Assembly: GCA_016841965.1 (NCBI GenBank)
Contig: JAEANN010000042.1
Location: 113,304 to 177,303, forward strand
Source: Candidatus Roseilinea mizusawaensis
Lineage (GTDB): Bacteria; Chloroflexota; Anaerolineae; J036; Brachytrichaceae
Direction: 5' to 3'
Length of the DNA stretch: 64,000 nt
Shown here piece by piece: positions 1-9,018 of the stretch; the first letter of the stretch is position 1; each line of letters opens with the position of its first letter. The notes beneath the pieces are model-generated. The model was not told the DNA's origin, searched no databases, and saw only the letters and a list, made by a program, of their open reading frames with translations. A program made the position numbers and the translations under genes.

Positions 1-1710
1 GGAGAGCGCGGCCACCAACCCCTCGTTGCGCAGCGATTCCGGGCGCAACTCAAAAATGAGCGCGCGCATCTCGGCCATGCCGGCCTCTGCAAGCTGCAAC
101 ACATAGTCCAGGGGCTGGGCCAACCTTTGGCGCAACAAATTGCCTGGGACAGAATCCGCAGATGCAGCGCGCAGATCATCAGCCTGCGTGGTGTCGAGCA
201 GGCGACGGGCTGTGCGCGCTCCCAGTGCAATACCATAGAGCGCCTGCGAGACCGAGTCGTGCAATTCACGGGCCAGCCGTTGGCGCTCTTGCAAGGCGGC
301 AAGCTGTTGAGATTCTTGATACAGGCGCGCATTCTCGATGGCAATGGCGGCCTGGTTGGCGATGGCCAGCGCCACCGAGGCGTGTTGGGCAGTGTAATAG
401 CCGGCCTGACTGTGATCGAGGCTCAGCACGCCGATCATACGATCTTGCACCATCAGCGGAACGCCCATCCAGCATTGGATGTGGCTGAGCAGCGTGTCCA
501 TATTCTTGCCGGCAGACTGGCGAAACGCCCGGGCCAGCCGGTGATCGCCACGCACATCCGAAATAATCACCGGGGCGCGCAGGCGAAACACCTCTTCGAT
601 AGCAGGTGGCTTGGGCAGGCCCGGCGCCAGCATCTGCTCGCGCGGCAACGGCCCCTGGTAATCCAAACAGACCAGCCGACGATCCTGCAACAGGAAAATG
701 GCGCAACTGGTGTAATCGATCACCGACTTCAACCGATCTAGGATCAGGCCGAGCAGAGGCTCCAGCTCCAGCGTCGAAGCCATGTCGTGCGAGACCTGCA
801 ACAGGTTGGACAATTCGCGGGTGCGCTCTGCGACACGCCGCTCCAGTTGGCGCTCGCTCTCCTGAAGTTTCTGGCGGTTGACCTTGATACGTTCAAGCAT
901 GGTCTGGAAGCCGGTTAACAGCCGCCAGCCCTCGGTGCCGGGGCTGAATTGATCAAGCGGCACCGCCGGCACATCATCGGGATTGCGACTGACATGCTCG
1001 AACAAGCGCAGCAACGTGGCATACGAACGTGCGGTGGGCAGCAGCGTCATGAAGATAGCGAGGAAGATCAACACGGTCAAGCCAAGCGTGAGCACCAACG
1101 CATTCAGAAAATAATTCTGGGTGCGCGCCTCGATGTCGCCGAGATACATGCCCGTCCCGATATAGCTATCCCATTCCGGAATGCCCACCACGTACGAGAT
1201 CTTGCGTTGCGGGACAGTGCTGCCCGGCGGCGGGTAGTCATACTCCACATACCCCTCGCCAGACGGGCCTGTTGCTGCGCGAATCAGCTCCTGAGTGATG
1301 TTCTTGCCACTGGCATCCAGCAGATCAAACTCATTGGCGCCTTCGCGCGGCGGGGTGTACGGCAACAGCCACACTTCGCCGTCATAGGTGCCCATAAACA
1401 GATAGTTGACGCCGGCCTCGTCGGTGTAGGTCATGCGCTGGATCAGTTCACGCCCAATCATGCGCGCCTGCTCGGCGGATAACTGGCCGTCGCGTTGCCG
1501 CTGGCGCGTTGGCTCGACTACGCTCAAGGCGACCTGCACCAGCCGTTTCAGTTCCTGGCGCCGAAACTCGACTGTGCGATCAGCATAGCTGCGCGCGAAG
1601 AAGACGAACAGCACAACATAGCCAGCCAAAACCAGCAGCACGGCGATGGAGACACGCACCAGGCTGCTCTCGAACAGCGCCAGGAGCCGGGGGAGGCGAT
1701 GCAATGGCAT
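1..1710 (-). CDS. Sensor histidine kinase, Cache-GAF-HisKA_3 (partial, 3' end outside window)
   Basis: Membrane sensor kinase of the NarX/DegS type, probably phosphorylating the regulator encoded just upstream. Reading the minus strand from the ATG at 1710 gives 570 residues with no stop before the window edge. Visible parts are: TM1 about residues 15-37; an extracytoplasmic Cache-like domain about 40-193 (contains WDSYIGTGMYLGDIEA); TM2 about 197-223; a linker with a coiled coil (about 270-310); a GAF domain about 320-470; and a HisKA_3 dimerisation/phosphoacceptor helix with RQRLARELHDSVSQALYG, where H484 is the expected phospho-histidine. The HATPase_c domain must lie beyond base 1. The gene follows the response regulator after 54 nt in the same direction, so they are likely co-transcribed. 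The signal is unknown; Cache domains usually bind small organic molecules. The start is the first good ATG; no clear ribosome site precedes it. Confidence 0.88.
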   Translation of the reverse strand, partial: MPLHRLPRLLALFESSLVRVSIAVLLVLAGYVVLFVFFARSYADRTVEFRRQELKRLVQVALSVVEPTRQRQRDGQLSAEQARMIGRELIQRMTYTDEAGVNYLFMGTYDGEVWLLPYTPPREGANEFDLLDASGKNITQELIRAATGPSGEGYVEYDYPPPGSTVPQRKISYVVGIPEWDSYIGTGMYLGDIEARTQNYFLNALVLTLGLTVLIFLAIFMTLLPTARSYATLLRLFEHVSRNPDDVPAVPLDQFSPGTEGWRLLTGFQTMLERIKVNRQKLQESERQLERRVAERTRELSNLLQVSHDMASTLELEPLLGLILDRLKSVIDYTSCAIFLLQDRRLVCLDYQGPLPREQMLAPGLPKPPAIEEVFRLRAPVIISDVRGDHRLARAFRQSAGKNMDTLLSHIQCWMGVPLMVQDRMIGVLSLDHSQAGYYTAQHASVALAIANQAAIAIENARLYQESQQLAALQERQRLARELHDSVSQALYGIALGARTARRLLDTTQADDLRAASADSVPGNLLRQRLAQPLDYVLQLAEAGMAEMRALIFELRPESLRNEGLVAALS

Positions 1711-1718
1711 GACACACA

Positions 1719-1732
1719 GACAGGCGCCTGTC
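1719..1732. promoter_or_regulatory. 14-bp perfect palindrome between regulator and kinase genes
   Basis: GACAGGCGCCTGTC is a perfect inverted repeat in the 54-nt gap between the response regulator stop and the kinase start. It could be a protein-binding site or a small RNA hairpin near the kinase start. Only the symmetry is visible; function is not. Confidence 0.3.
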
Positions 1733-1764
1733 AGCGCAGGCGTCCGGGTCGTCACATCCCGAAG

Positions 1765-2409
1765 TTACGCATTGACCGAGCCGGCGCTGACCAGCCCGAT
1801 GCGCACTGCATAGAGCGCCGCTTGCGTCCGACTTTGCACGCCCAGTTTGGACAGAATGTTGCTGACGTGCGTCTTGACGGTCTTCTCACCGATGGTCAAT
1901 GTGGCGGCAATCTCTTTATTCGACTGGCCTTGCGCCAACAGGCGCAACACTTCAGTCTCGCGCTCGGTGAGCATTTCCGGGCTGTCGGGCACGCGCACCT
2001 CGCGCATCAGCCGCGCGGCAGCCTTGGGCGAAAGCTGCACCTGACCGGCAGCGGCAGCTTTGATGGCGCGGCACAATTCGTCCGCGCGGGTATCCTTGAG
2101 CATGTAGCCAATGGCGCCGGCTTTCACCGCGCCAATCACCGACGCATCTTCCAACACACTGGTCAGCGCAAGCACCTCAGTGTCGGGCAATTCCCGTCGG
2201 ATCGCTCCGATCGCAGTAATGCCATCCATAACCGGCATCAGCAAATCCATCAGCACGACGTCGGGCTTCAACTCGTGGGCCTTTTTCACCGCTTCCGCGC
2301 CATCATCAGCCTCGCCAACAATTTCCAGCTCTGGGTCGAGCGACAGGAACATGCGCAAACCCTGGCGCACAACCATGTGATCGTCGGCGATCAAGACACG
2401 AATGGTCAT
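1765..2409 (-). CDS. NarL/FixJ-family response regulator
   Basis: Two-component transcription factor of 214 aa, the usual length. The receiver domain (about 3-120) has the acidic pair D9/D10, the phospho-acceptor D55 in VVLMDLLMPVMDG, the conserved Thr/Ser switch (LALTS) and the Lys in MLKDTRADEL. The LuxR-type DNA-binding helix-turn-helix (about 147-206) contains LTERETEVLRLLAQGQSNKE and KTVKTHVSNILSKLGV. ATG at 2409 is preceded by a GGAGGA ribosome site. It is the first gene of an apparent operon with the downstream Cache-GAF kinase. Its targets cannot be told from the sequence. Confidence 0.95.
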   Translation of the reverse strand: MTIRVLIADDHMVVRQGLRMFLSLDPELEIVGEADDGAEAVKKAHELKPDVVLMDLLMPVMDGITAIGAIRRELPDTEVLALTSVLEDASVIGAVKAGAIGYMLKDTRADELCRAIKAAAAGQVQLSPKAAARLMREVRVPDSPEMLTERETEVLRLLAQGQSNKEIAATLTIGEKTVKTHVSNILSKLGVQSRTQAALYAVRIGLVSAGSVNA

Positions 2410-2825
2410 TGGTCTCGTCCTCCGTTTTACGAAGATTTACGAAGATGCGCAATCGCTAGCCCACACCATTCTCTTCAAACGCTGAGCACCGTCAGCGACC
2501 TCAAGGCCAGAACACTGCCGCGAGAGCGCCGGAAGCCAATCGGGGCGTGATACGCGAAGTAGACACTGGCGGGCGCCAATATGCGTGCGCCACATGATGT
2601 GTGTGTCACATGTCGTCATCCGGTCGACGGTGATGGCACAGAACGGCGCGAAGATTATAACATCGGCGATTTGATCGCCTGTAGAAATAAGATGCGCCCC
2701 CAGGCAAAGGTGCGGGATGACGAGGGCGCCACAGTTCGAAGTAAAGGCGAGACAGCATGGCAATTCCAGATTGAGCAGAAGGCGATCGGAAGAGAATGTG
2801 AAGTGAAATGTGAAATGCGAAGTTC

Positions 2826-2854
2826 TTGACAATGGCTGTGTAATCGTTTACACT
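2826..2854 (+). promoter_or_regulatory. Sigma-70-type promoter overlapping the LacI-type operator
   Basis: TTGACA (2826-2831, perfect -35) and TACACT (2849-2854) are separated by 17 bp. It points toward the oligopeptide-type transporter operon. The -10 lies inside the first operator half, so a bound repressor would occlude it. Confidence 0.65.
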
Positions 2855-2873
2855 TGCCATGTAAACGATTACA
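2839..2873. promoter_or_regulatory. Twin LacI-type operator (14-bp inverted repeat, 7-bp spacer)
   Basis: TGTAATCGTTTACA (2839-2852) and its exact reverse complement TGTAAACGATTACA (2860-2873) flank CTTGCCA. Each half is itself nearly palindromic around a central CG, the form typical of LacI/GalR-family operators. The arrangement offers two adjacent sites or one large hairpin. No LacI-family gene lies in the window, so the regulator would be encoded elsewhere. Confidence 0.6.
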
Positions 2874-3219
2874 GCACCTCTTGCGCAGCCACACAGACAA
2901 TCCACATTGTGGGTCTGCTGTTCCTTATTGCTATAGAGCTGTGCTGTGCGCCAGATGTGCCTGGTCTATAATCGAAGCCGCTATGTTCTTCTGGCCTGAT
3001 GTGGGTGATTGTGTTCGGCATGTGAAGGCCGGCGCATGTTTGGGAGAGCCAATAAGGCTGGTGCACGCCTTGTGCATGACCGCAACTTACTACATTGCGC
3101 TGATCTTTTGGAACATGAGCGCCCGCACAGAGGTCTGTTGCCTGAGGAGGTGAGCCAGCCAGACATACTGACAATCCACGCAGTTTTCCCCTTGCTTTGC
3201 TGATTGCACCGCGTCTTCA

Positions 3220-3231
3220 TTGTGGCCACAA
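3220..3231. promoter_or_regulatory. 12-bp perfect palindrome in the leader of the transporter operon
   Basis: TTGTGGCCACAA lies about 70 nt upstream of the binding-protein ATG. It may be an operator or a small leader hairpin; only symmetry and position support this. Confidence 0.25.
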
Positions 3232-3301
3232 CAACACCATAGATCGTGTTCAGTATTCAGAGGTCTTTAATCTATTAAGTAACAAGGAGGACGAAAGAAC
3301 C

Positions 3302-5386
3302 ATGAAGCTTGTCAAAGCACGAATTGGTTTGCTGGCCGGCGTAGCATTGCTGGCGGCAAGCTGCGGCGCCCCCGCACCTGCCCCCGAATCTCCCACAGCA
3401 GCGCCGCCGCCAGAGCCCACTGCCACCACTGCGATGGCTGCCCCCACAGAACCCCCCGCGCCTGCGGCCGCCCCATCAAAGTATCAGGAAGCGCCCGCAC
3501 TGGCCGAGCTGGTCAAGAACGGCACACTGCCGCCGGTGGATGAGCGTTTGCCGGCTGATCCAGTAGTGACCCCCGTGCGCGAAGCCATCGGCAAGTATGG
3601 CGGCACCATCCAGACCGCAAGCTGGTGGCCGGGTGTCGGCAATGTGCTGCTCTACATCTCCGAGCCGCCCATCAAGTGGAAGGCCGACCTGACCGGCTAT
3701 GAGCCTGGCCTGGCCGAGAGCTACGAGTGGTCTGAGGACGGCAAGACCTTTACGCTCAAGCTGCGCAAGGGGCTGAAGTGGTCCGACGGCCAGCCCTACA
3801 CCACTGCTGACTGGCAGTTCTGGTGGGAGGATATGGTCAAAGACGACAACTACAAGGGCAGCGTGTCACGTCCGGCCTGGCTGCGCAAGTCCACCGGCGA
3901 GTTGATCGACATGGAGTTCCCCGATGACTTCACCGTGGTGTGGAAGTCCGATCAGCCGATGTGGATCAACCCCTTCTATATGGCGCAGGGCTTCTGGGAG
4001 TTTGCCAACCCGATGATGAAGCCGGCGCACTACCTGAAGCAGTTCCACCCCAAGTATGCGCCAGACAAGACCTACGAGGACTTGCAGAAGGTGGATCAGT
4101 GGTGGCAGACACCCGGCTATCCCTGCTTGTTTGCATGGTGCTTGACCGAGCTGTCTGAAGATGGGCAAAATTACAAGTTCACCCGCAACCCGTATTACTG
4201 GCGCGTGGACGAGCAGGGCAACCAGTTGCCGTACATCGACGCGATCGCGGTCGAGCTGGTGTCTGATGAGCAGGTGCGCATCCTGAATTGCGCCCAGGGC
4301 CGCTATGACACCGCCTTCCGCATCTGCGGCGGTCCGAATGAGATCCCGCTGCTGCGCGAAAAGGCCGAGGCCGGCAACTACCGCTTCCTGGAGAACTACA
4401 TGAACGGCGCCGGCGCGTGGCCGGGCTACATGGTCAACCAGTACTACGTCGAGGGCGGCAAGAACTACCCCGATGACACGCCGGAGATGGCGGCCGAGAT
4501 CCGCGCGCTGTTGCGCGACAAGCGCTTCCGCCAGGCGTTGTCCCTGGGCCTGGATCGCGAGCGCATGATCGATGTGGTGTGGGGCGGCATCGGCGAGGCC
4601 AAAGGCGCCACCATCAGCCCGCAGTCGTGGCACTTTGCCAGCCCTGAAGGCCAGGAAGTCTACAAGAAGTGGGCGAGCGCCTACGCCAACTTCGACCCCG
4701 AAACGGCCAACAAGATGCTGGACGAAATCGGCATGCAGAAGGGCGCCGATGGGTTCCGCACGCTGCCCAGCGGCAAGCCGTTTGAACTGGTCGTTGATAT
4801 CAGCGACTGGGGCGGCAGCCTGAAGGCGCAGGTGGACTCGGCAGCCGAGGCCAAAGCGCAGTGGGAAGCCAATCTCAGCATCAAGGTCAAGGTGAACAAC
4901 CTGCAGGGCCAGCCCGAACTGGACACCCGCACCAATGAAGGCCAGTACATGCTGCGCGGCGCGCACATCTCGGAGATCGACATCTGGACCTATCCGGACT
5001 GGATCTTCCCGATCGTCAACCGCTACATGTTCCCGCTGGAAGGGCGCTGGTACGCCGAAGGCAAGGATGCCTGCAAACCCGTGGAAGGCCAGCCCTATTC
5101 GTGTGGCGTGCAACCCGAACCGGGCAGCCCGGCGGCTCAGTTGCAGGCGCTGTATGAAAAGGGCCAGCAGACCAAGACTATCGAGGATCGTCACAAGGTG
5201 GTTTGGGAGGCCATTGATGTCATCGTCAATGAAGGCCCGTTTGTGATCGGCGTGGCCGGCGACCAACCCATGCCCATCATCGTCAAGAACTACATGCGCA
5301 ACATTTTGGACTATGGCGTGGTTGGCCCGTGGGCGCCGGCAACGCCTGGCAACCAGATCGCCGCGACGTGGTGGATGGACAAATAA
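3302..5386 (+). CDS. ABC transporter substrate-binding lipoprotein, family 5 (oligopeptide/sugar type)
   Basis: Extracytoplasmic solute receptor of 694 aa for the ABC importer that follows. The N-terminus is a lipoprotein signal peptide with lipobox LAAS-C21, then a Pro/Ala/Thr-rich tether to about residue 60. The mature part matches SBP_bac_5 (YEPGLAESYEWSEDGKTFTL, LRKGLKWSDGQPYT). AAGGAGG at 3284-3290 fixes the ATG at 3302; a longer frame from a TTG at 3197 has no ribosome site and would hide the signal peptide. Family 5 receptors bind peptides, nickel or, in Thermotoga and relatives, oligosaccharides. The downstream alpha-glucosidase and upstream LacI-type operator make a sugar ligand plausible here, but that is inference. 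Confidence 0.93.
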   Translation: MKLVKARIGLLAGVALLAASCGAPAPAPESPTAAPPPEPTATTAMAAPTEPPAPAAAPSKYQEAPALAELVKNGTLPPVDERLPADPVVTPVREAIGKYGGTIQTASWWPGVGNVLLYISEPPIKWKADLTGYEPGLAESYEWSEDGKTFTLKLRKGLKWSDGQPYTTADWQFWWEDMVKDDNYKGSVSRPAWLRKSTGELIDMEFPDDFTVVWKSDQPMWINPFYMAQGFWEFANPMMKPAHYLKQFHPKYAPDKTYEDLQKVDQWWQTPGYPCLFAWCLTELSEDGQNYKFTRNPYYWRVDEQGNQLPYIDAIAVELVSDEQVRILNCAQGRYDTAFRICGGPNEIPLLREKAEAGNYRFLENYMNGAGAWPGYMVNQYYVEGGKNYPDDTPEMAAEIRALLRDKRFRQALSLGLDRERMIDVVWGGIGEAKGATISPQSWHFASPEGQEVYKKWASAYANFDPETANKMLDEIGMQKGADGFRTLPSGKPFELVVDISDWGGSLKAQVDSAAEAKAQWEANLSIKVKVNNLQGQPELDTRTNEGQYMLRGAHISEIDIWTYPDWIFPIVNRYMFPLEGRWYAEGKDACKPVEGQPYSCGVQPEPGSPAAQLQALYEKGQQTKTIEDRHKVVWEAIDVIVNEGPFVIGVAGDQPMPIIVKNYMRNILDYGVVGPWAPATPGNQIAATWWMDK

Positions 5387-5479
5387 CGCTTTGCGCCGAG
5401 TGAAGATGAGAGACGCGCGCACCATGATCGGTCAACAGGCTCCACCCCGGTGGGCCGGCTAGCAGCGCGCCGACTCATG

Positions 5480-5516
5480 AGTGGCGGATGGATTGGGCTT
5501 CCAACCATCCGCCACT
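5480..5516 (+). other. Intra-operon hairpin between binding-protein and permease genes
   Basis: A 12-bp perfect stem (5480-5491 with 5505-5516), with 4 more pairs after one bulged base and a GCTT loop. There is no U-tract. It lies in the 254-nt gap after the binding-protein stop. Such hairpins commonly protect the 3' end of the highly expressed receptor mRNA or attenuate the permease genes. Confidence 0.6.
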
Positions 5517-5640
5517 TGCGCTATATGCGCAGCGTGCGCCGTCTGTATTGTCTGTTCATTCGTGTCATATCCCATACACCCGGCGAGGCGAGACTTTGTG
5601 AAGGCTGCCTCCTGGGGTTTGCCCGTAAGGAGAAGCGCAG

Positions 5641-6627
5641 ATGGTGAACTATCTCATTCGTCGCGTGGGGTACGCGCTGATCATGGTTGTGCTGGTGTCT
5701 TTTGTCAGCTTTGCCATTATCGAACTGCCCCCCGGCGACTTCCTCACCCAGAAGGTTGAGCAATTGCGAGCAAGAGGCGACCGCAGCGCCGAACAACAGG
5801 TCGAGACCTTGCGCCTGCGCTACGGTCTTGACAAGCCCTTCCTGGAGCGTTACTTCAACTGGGCCAGTAATTTTCTGCGTGGCGATTTTGGCGAGTCGTT
5901 TGAGTTCGAGCGCCCCGTCAGCGAGATCCTGGGCGCCCGGCTGGGCTATACAGTGATTCTGGCCATTGCCACTACGGTGCTCACCTGGGCGCTGGCCATT
6001 CCGCTGGGGGTGTACTCGGCGGTTAAGCAATACTCGCCCGGCGATCAGGCCATCTCGGTGGTCAGCTTCATCGGCCTGGGCATGCCCGGCTTCCTGCTGG
6101 CGCTGATCATCATGTACTTCGCGATCATCGTCTTCAATCTGGAAGTGACCGGCCTGTTCTCGCCTGAGTTCCAAGACGCGCCCTGGAGCTTCGCCAAAGT
6201 GATGGACCTGCTGGGGCATTTGTGGATTCCAGCCCTCATCAGCGCCGTGACCGGGATTGGCGGGCTAGTGCGCATCATGCGTGGCAACCTGCTCGACACC
6301 CTGGGCCAGCCATTTGTCGAAGCAGCGCGCGCGCGCGGTTTGAAAAACCGCACCGTGACCTGGAAGCACGCCGTCCGCATCGCCATCAATCCCCTCATCA
6401 CAATCCTTGGCTCCGATGTGTTTCCCAGCATCATTGTTGGATCGTCGCTGGTGGCAATTGTGCTCAACTTGCCCACTATCGGGCCGGTGTTTGTGGACTC
6501 GCTGCGCAAGCTGGACATGTATCTGGCCGGCACGTGCATCGTCTTCCTCACCATCATGTTGTTGGTGGGCAACCTGGTTGCCGACCTGCTGCTGGCTTGG
6601 GTGGACCCGCGCATCCGCCTCGAATAA
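5641..6627 (+). CDS. ABC transporter permease, DppB/OppB type
   Basis: Inner-membrane channel subunit of 328 aa. It begins with the family-typical MVNYLIRRVGYALIMVVLVS membrane segment, followed by a periplasmic loop (LRLRYGLDKPFLERY) and about five more helices. The cytoplasmic EAA loop EAARARGLKNRTVTWKHAV contacts the ATPase subunits. AAGGAG at 5627-5632 supports the ATG at 5641. Second gene of the transporter operon; it should pair with the DppC-type permease downstream. Confidence 0.94.
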   Translation: MVNYLIRRVGYALIMVVLVSFVSFAIIELPPGDFLTQKVEQLRARGDRSAEQQVETLRLRYGLDKPFLERYFNWASNFLRGDFGESFEFERPVSEILGARLGYTVILAIATTVLTWALAIPLGVYSAVKQYSPGDQAISVVSFIGLGMPGFLLALIIMYFAIIVFNLEVTGLFSPEFQDAPWSFAKVMDLLGHLWIPALISAVTGIGGLVRIMRGNLLDTLGQPFVEAARARGLKNRTVTWKHAVRIAINPLITILGSDVFPSIIVGSSLVAIVLNLPTIGPVFVDSLRKLDMYLAGTCIVFLTIMLLVGNLVADLLLAWVDPRIRLE

Positions 6628-6716
6628 CCCGCCAGTTGACACTTCATGCGCAATACGCCACGTCATCCCGGCCTGTCCGCGTGTTGCGTGGCAGAGAGAA
6701 CTGAAGGAGTTAACCG

Positions 6717-7853
6717 ATGGCTGTCGCATCTGCGCCTTCTACCTTGCCACTGGGCAAAAAGAAAGAGTTCAGCCAGAGCTATTGGAGCCTGGTCTGGTAT
6801 CGCTTCAAGAAAAACAAACTGGGCGTGTTGGGTGGCATTTTCCTGATCGGGTTGTATCTGGCGTTTGTCGTGCTGCCGGAGTTTATCGCGCCCTACGCGC
6901 TGGAAAATCGCAGCAATTTCGTCGAAGCGCCCCCCACCCCGATCCGATTTGTGGACGCCAACGGGCAGTTCCAGCCGCCATTTATCTATGGCCTGGATCG
7001 AAAGGTTGATCAAGTCAAGCGTCTGCGCACCTGGGTGGAAAATCCCGACCGCAAATATCGCGTCGGCCTGTTTGTGCAAGGGGACGCCTACCAACTGCTC
7101 GGCCTGATTTCAACGAACGTGCACTTGTTTGGGATCGAGGCTGACCAGAAAGAGGCGCGCATTTTCATTATGGGTTCTGACGCGCTAGGGCGCGACTTTT
7201 TTACGCGCATCATGTACGGAGGCCGGCTGTCTCTGATGATCGGCCTGATCGGACAATTCCTGACGCTGGCGCTGGGAGCCACGCTGGGCGTCATCTCCGG
7301 CTACTACGGCGGCGCGACCGACATGTTCGTGCAGCGCTTCACCGAGTTTCTGGCCGCTTTCCCCAACATCCCGCTCTTCATGGCGCTTTCCGCGGCGATT
7401 CCGGCCTTTTGGTCTCCCATCGCCGTCTATTTCATGCTCACGCTCATTCTGGCTTTTCTGGGCTGGGGCGGGCTGGCCCGCCAGGTGCGCGGGCTGGTGC
7501 TGTCGCTGCGTGAGCGCGAGTACGCCCTGGCCGCCAAAAGCTTTGGCGCCAAAGACCGGCGCATCATGTTTCGCCATTTGCTGCCCGGCACCATGAGCCA
7601 TGTCATCGTCATCGCCACCCTATCGATCCCGGGCATGATCCTGGCCGAGACCGCCCTGAGCTGGCTAGGGCTGGGCTTGCGCCCTCCGCTCACCAGTTGG
7701 GGTACCCTGCTGCAAGACGCCGCCACCGTGCGCGCCATTCGTTTCACCCCTTGGCTGTTGTGGACAGTGCCGCCCATTTTGTTCACCGTGCTCACATACA
7801 ACATGTTGGGCGACGGGTTGCGCGACGCACTCGACCCCTATAGCGGACGCTAG
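6717..7853 (+). CDS. ABC transporter permease, DppC/OppC type
   Basis: Second channel subunit, 378 aa, slightly long for the family because of an extended loop (about residues 60-145) between TM1 and the conserved core. It has the N-terminal cytoplasmic segment with YRFKKNKLGVLGGIFL, the motif FIMGSDALGRDFFTRIMYGG that opens the permease core, and the EAA-type loop around LAAKSFGAKDRRIMFRHLLP. AAGGAG at 6704-6709 supports the start. Same operon as its neighbours. Confidence 0.93.
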   Translation: MAVASAPSTLPLGKKKEFSQSYWSLVWYRFKKNKLGVLGGIFLIGLYLAFVVLPEFIAPYALENRSNFVEAPPTPIRFVDANGQFQPPFIYGLDRKVDQVKRLRTWVENPDRKYRVGLFVQGDAYQLLGLISTNVHLFGIEADQKEARIFIMGSDALGRDFFTRIMYGGRLSLMIGLIGQFLTLALGATLGVISGYYGGATDMFVQRFTEFLAAFPNIPLFMALSAAIPAFWSPIAVYFMLTLILAFLGWGGLARQVRGLVLSLREREYALAAKSFGAKDRRIMFRHLLPGTMSHVIVIATLSIPGMILAETALSWLGLGLRPPLTSWGTLLQDAATVRAIRFTPWLLWTVPPILFTVLTYNMLGDGLRDALDPYSGR

Positions 7854-7867
7854 CATAGGAGATGACC

Positions 7868-9013
7868 ATGCAAATTAATCCTTCCCCAACCCCAACTGCT
7901 CAAGCGCCAGCCGGCCCGGCCACCGACACCCGCGAAACCCTCATCGAGGTGCGCGATCTAAAGGTCGAGTTCAACATTCGCGGCGGCGTGGTCAAAGCTG
8001 TAGACGGCCTGACCTTCGATATCAAACGCGGCCAGACGGTTGGCATCATCGGTGAAAGCGGTTGTGGCAAATCGGTCACCGCGCGCGCCATTCTGCGCAT
8101 GATTCCCAAGCCGGGCAAGATCACCGGCGGCAACATTCTCTACCATCGTCGCCGCCGGCTGGCCGGCCATCAAACCGCTCCCGCCGAGACCAACGTCATT
8201 GACCTGACCACTGTCGACCCCGATGGCGAAACCATTCGCCAGATTCGCGGCGGCGAGATCGCCATGATCTTCCAGGAGCCAATGAGTTCGCTGACGCCGG
8301 TCTACACAGCCGGCACGCATATCAACGAGGCAGTCACCCTACACCGCCTGTTGCCGGTCAAGACGCTCGGCGACCAGATGGCCGACAAGATCATGCAATA
8401 CCGCCATGTGACGCGCGAAGAAGCGCGCGACATTGCCGTGCAAATGCTGCGGCGTGTCGGCATTCCCAAGCCCGAACAGCGTGTGGATAGTTATCCCCAC
8501 CAGCTCTCCGGCGGGCAACGCCAGCGCGTGATGATTGCCATCGCCCTGTCTACCGAGCCGGCCATGCTGATTGCCGATGAGCCAACCACCGCGCTCGATG
8601 TATCCATCGAAGCCCAAATCCTGGACATCATGCGCGACCTGCAAAGAACGGCGAACATGGCCATCATGTTCATCACCCACAACTTGGGCGTCATCGCCAG
8701 CATGGCCGATGAAATTGTGGTCATGTACATGGGCAAACAAGTTGAACGCGCCGGCGTTGTCGATCTCTTCTACAACCCCAAGCATCCTTACACAAAGGCA
8801 CTGTTGCAGTCTGTGCCCAAGCTCGGCCCCAAGACCGGCCAGCGTCTGGCGTCCATCGAAGGCATGGTGCCGGATCCGCTGCATCTGCCCACCGGCTGCG
8901 TGTTCCATCCGCGTTGCCCGGCGTTCATGCCCGGCAAGTGCGACCAAATTGTGCCGCGCTGGGCTGAAGCCGCACCCAATCACTGGGCACGCTGCCTGCT
9001 GTACGAGGAGTAA
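7868..9013 (+). CDS. ABC transporter ATP-binding protein, DppD/OppD type
   Basis: Cytoplasmic ATPase of 381 aa that powers the importer. It has Walker A GESGCGKS, signature [12 protein letters not shown], Walker [13 protein letters not shown], a switch His in FITHNLG, and the C-terminal oligo_HPY extension with the Cys-rich [16 protein letters not shown] segment. AGGAG at 7857-7861 lies 6 nt before the ATG at 7868; the ATG at 7862 directly abuts it and is less likely. An insert of about 30 residues with a basic [10 protein letters not shown] stretch follows Walker A. Heterodimer partner of the next gene. Confidence 0.93.
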   Translation: MQINPSPTPTAQAPAGPATDTRETLIEVRDLKVEFNIRGGVVKAVDGLTFDIKRGQTVGIIGESGCGKSVTARAILRMIPKPGKITGGNILYHRRRRLAGHQTAPAETNVIDLTTVDPDGETIRQIRGGEIAMIFQEPMSSLTPVYTAGTHINEAVTLHRLLPVKTLGDQMADKIMQYRHVTREEARDIAVQMLRRVGIPKPEQRVDSYPHQLSGGQRQRVMIAIALSTEPAMLIADEPTTALDVSIEAQILDIMRDLQRTANMAIMFITHNLGVIASMADEIVVMYMGKQVERAGVVDLFYNPKHPYTKALLQSVPKLGPKTGQRLASIEGMVPDPLHLPTGCVFHPRCPAFMPGKCDQIVPRWAEAAPNHWARCLLYEE

Positions 9014-9018
9014 TTGCC

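Larger units (their letters stand above)
2410..3301. other. Long intergenic region with regulatory signals, no convincing gene
   Basis: About 890 bases separate the divergent response regulator and the binding-protein gene. Short open frames exist on both strands but lack ribosome sites, domain-like sequence and codon bias, so I do not call a gene. The region holds a promoter overlapped by a LacI-type operator pair (2826-2873) and a 12-bp palindrome (3220-3231) near the ribosome site of the next gene. If the 2826 promoter drives the transporter operon, its leader is about 440 nt long. Confidence 0.6.

Noticed and set aside
1495..2550. 351-codon plus-strand open frame over the kinase and regulator genes
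   Set aside because: Antisense shadow of the receiver/LuxR regulator and the Cache domain, no ribosome site.
2437..3203. Several 60-130 aa open frames on both strands of the intergenic region
   Set aside because: They overlap each other in different frames, have no ribosome sites and no domain-like composition; regulatory sequence explains the region better.
3866..5425. 519-codon open frame antisense to the binding-protein gene
   Set aside because: The plus-strand binding protein is a clear family match; long antisense frames are a by-product of GC-rich codon use.
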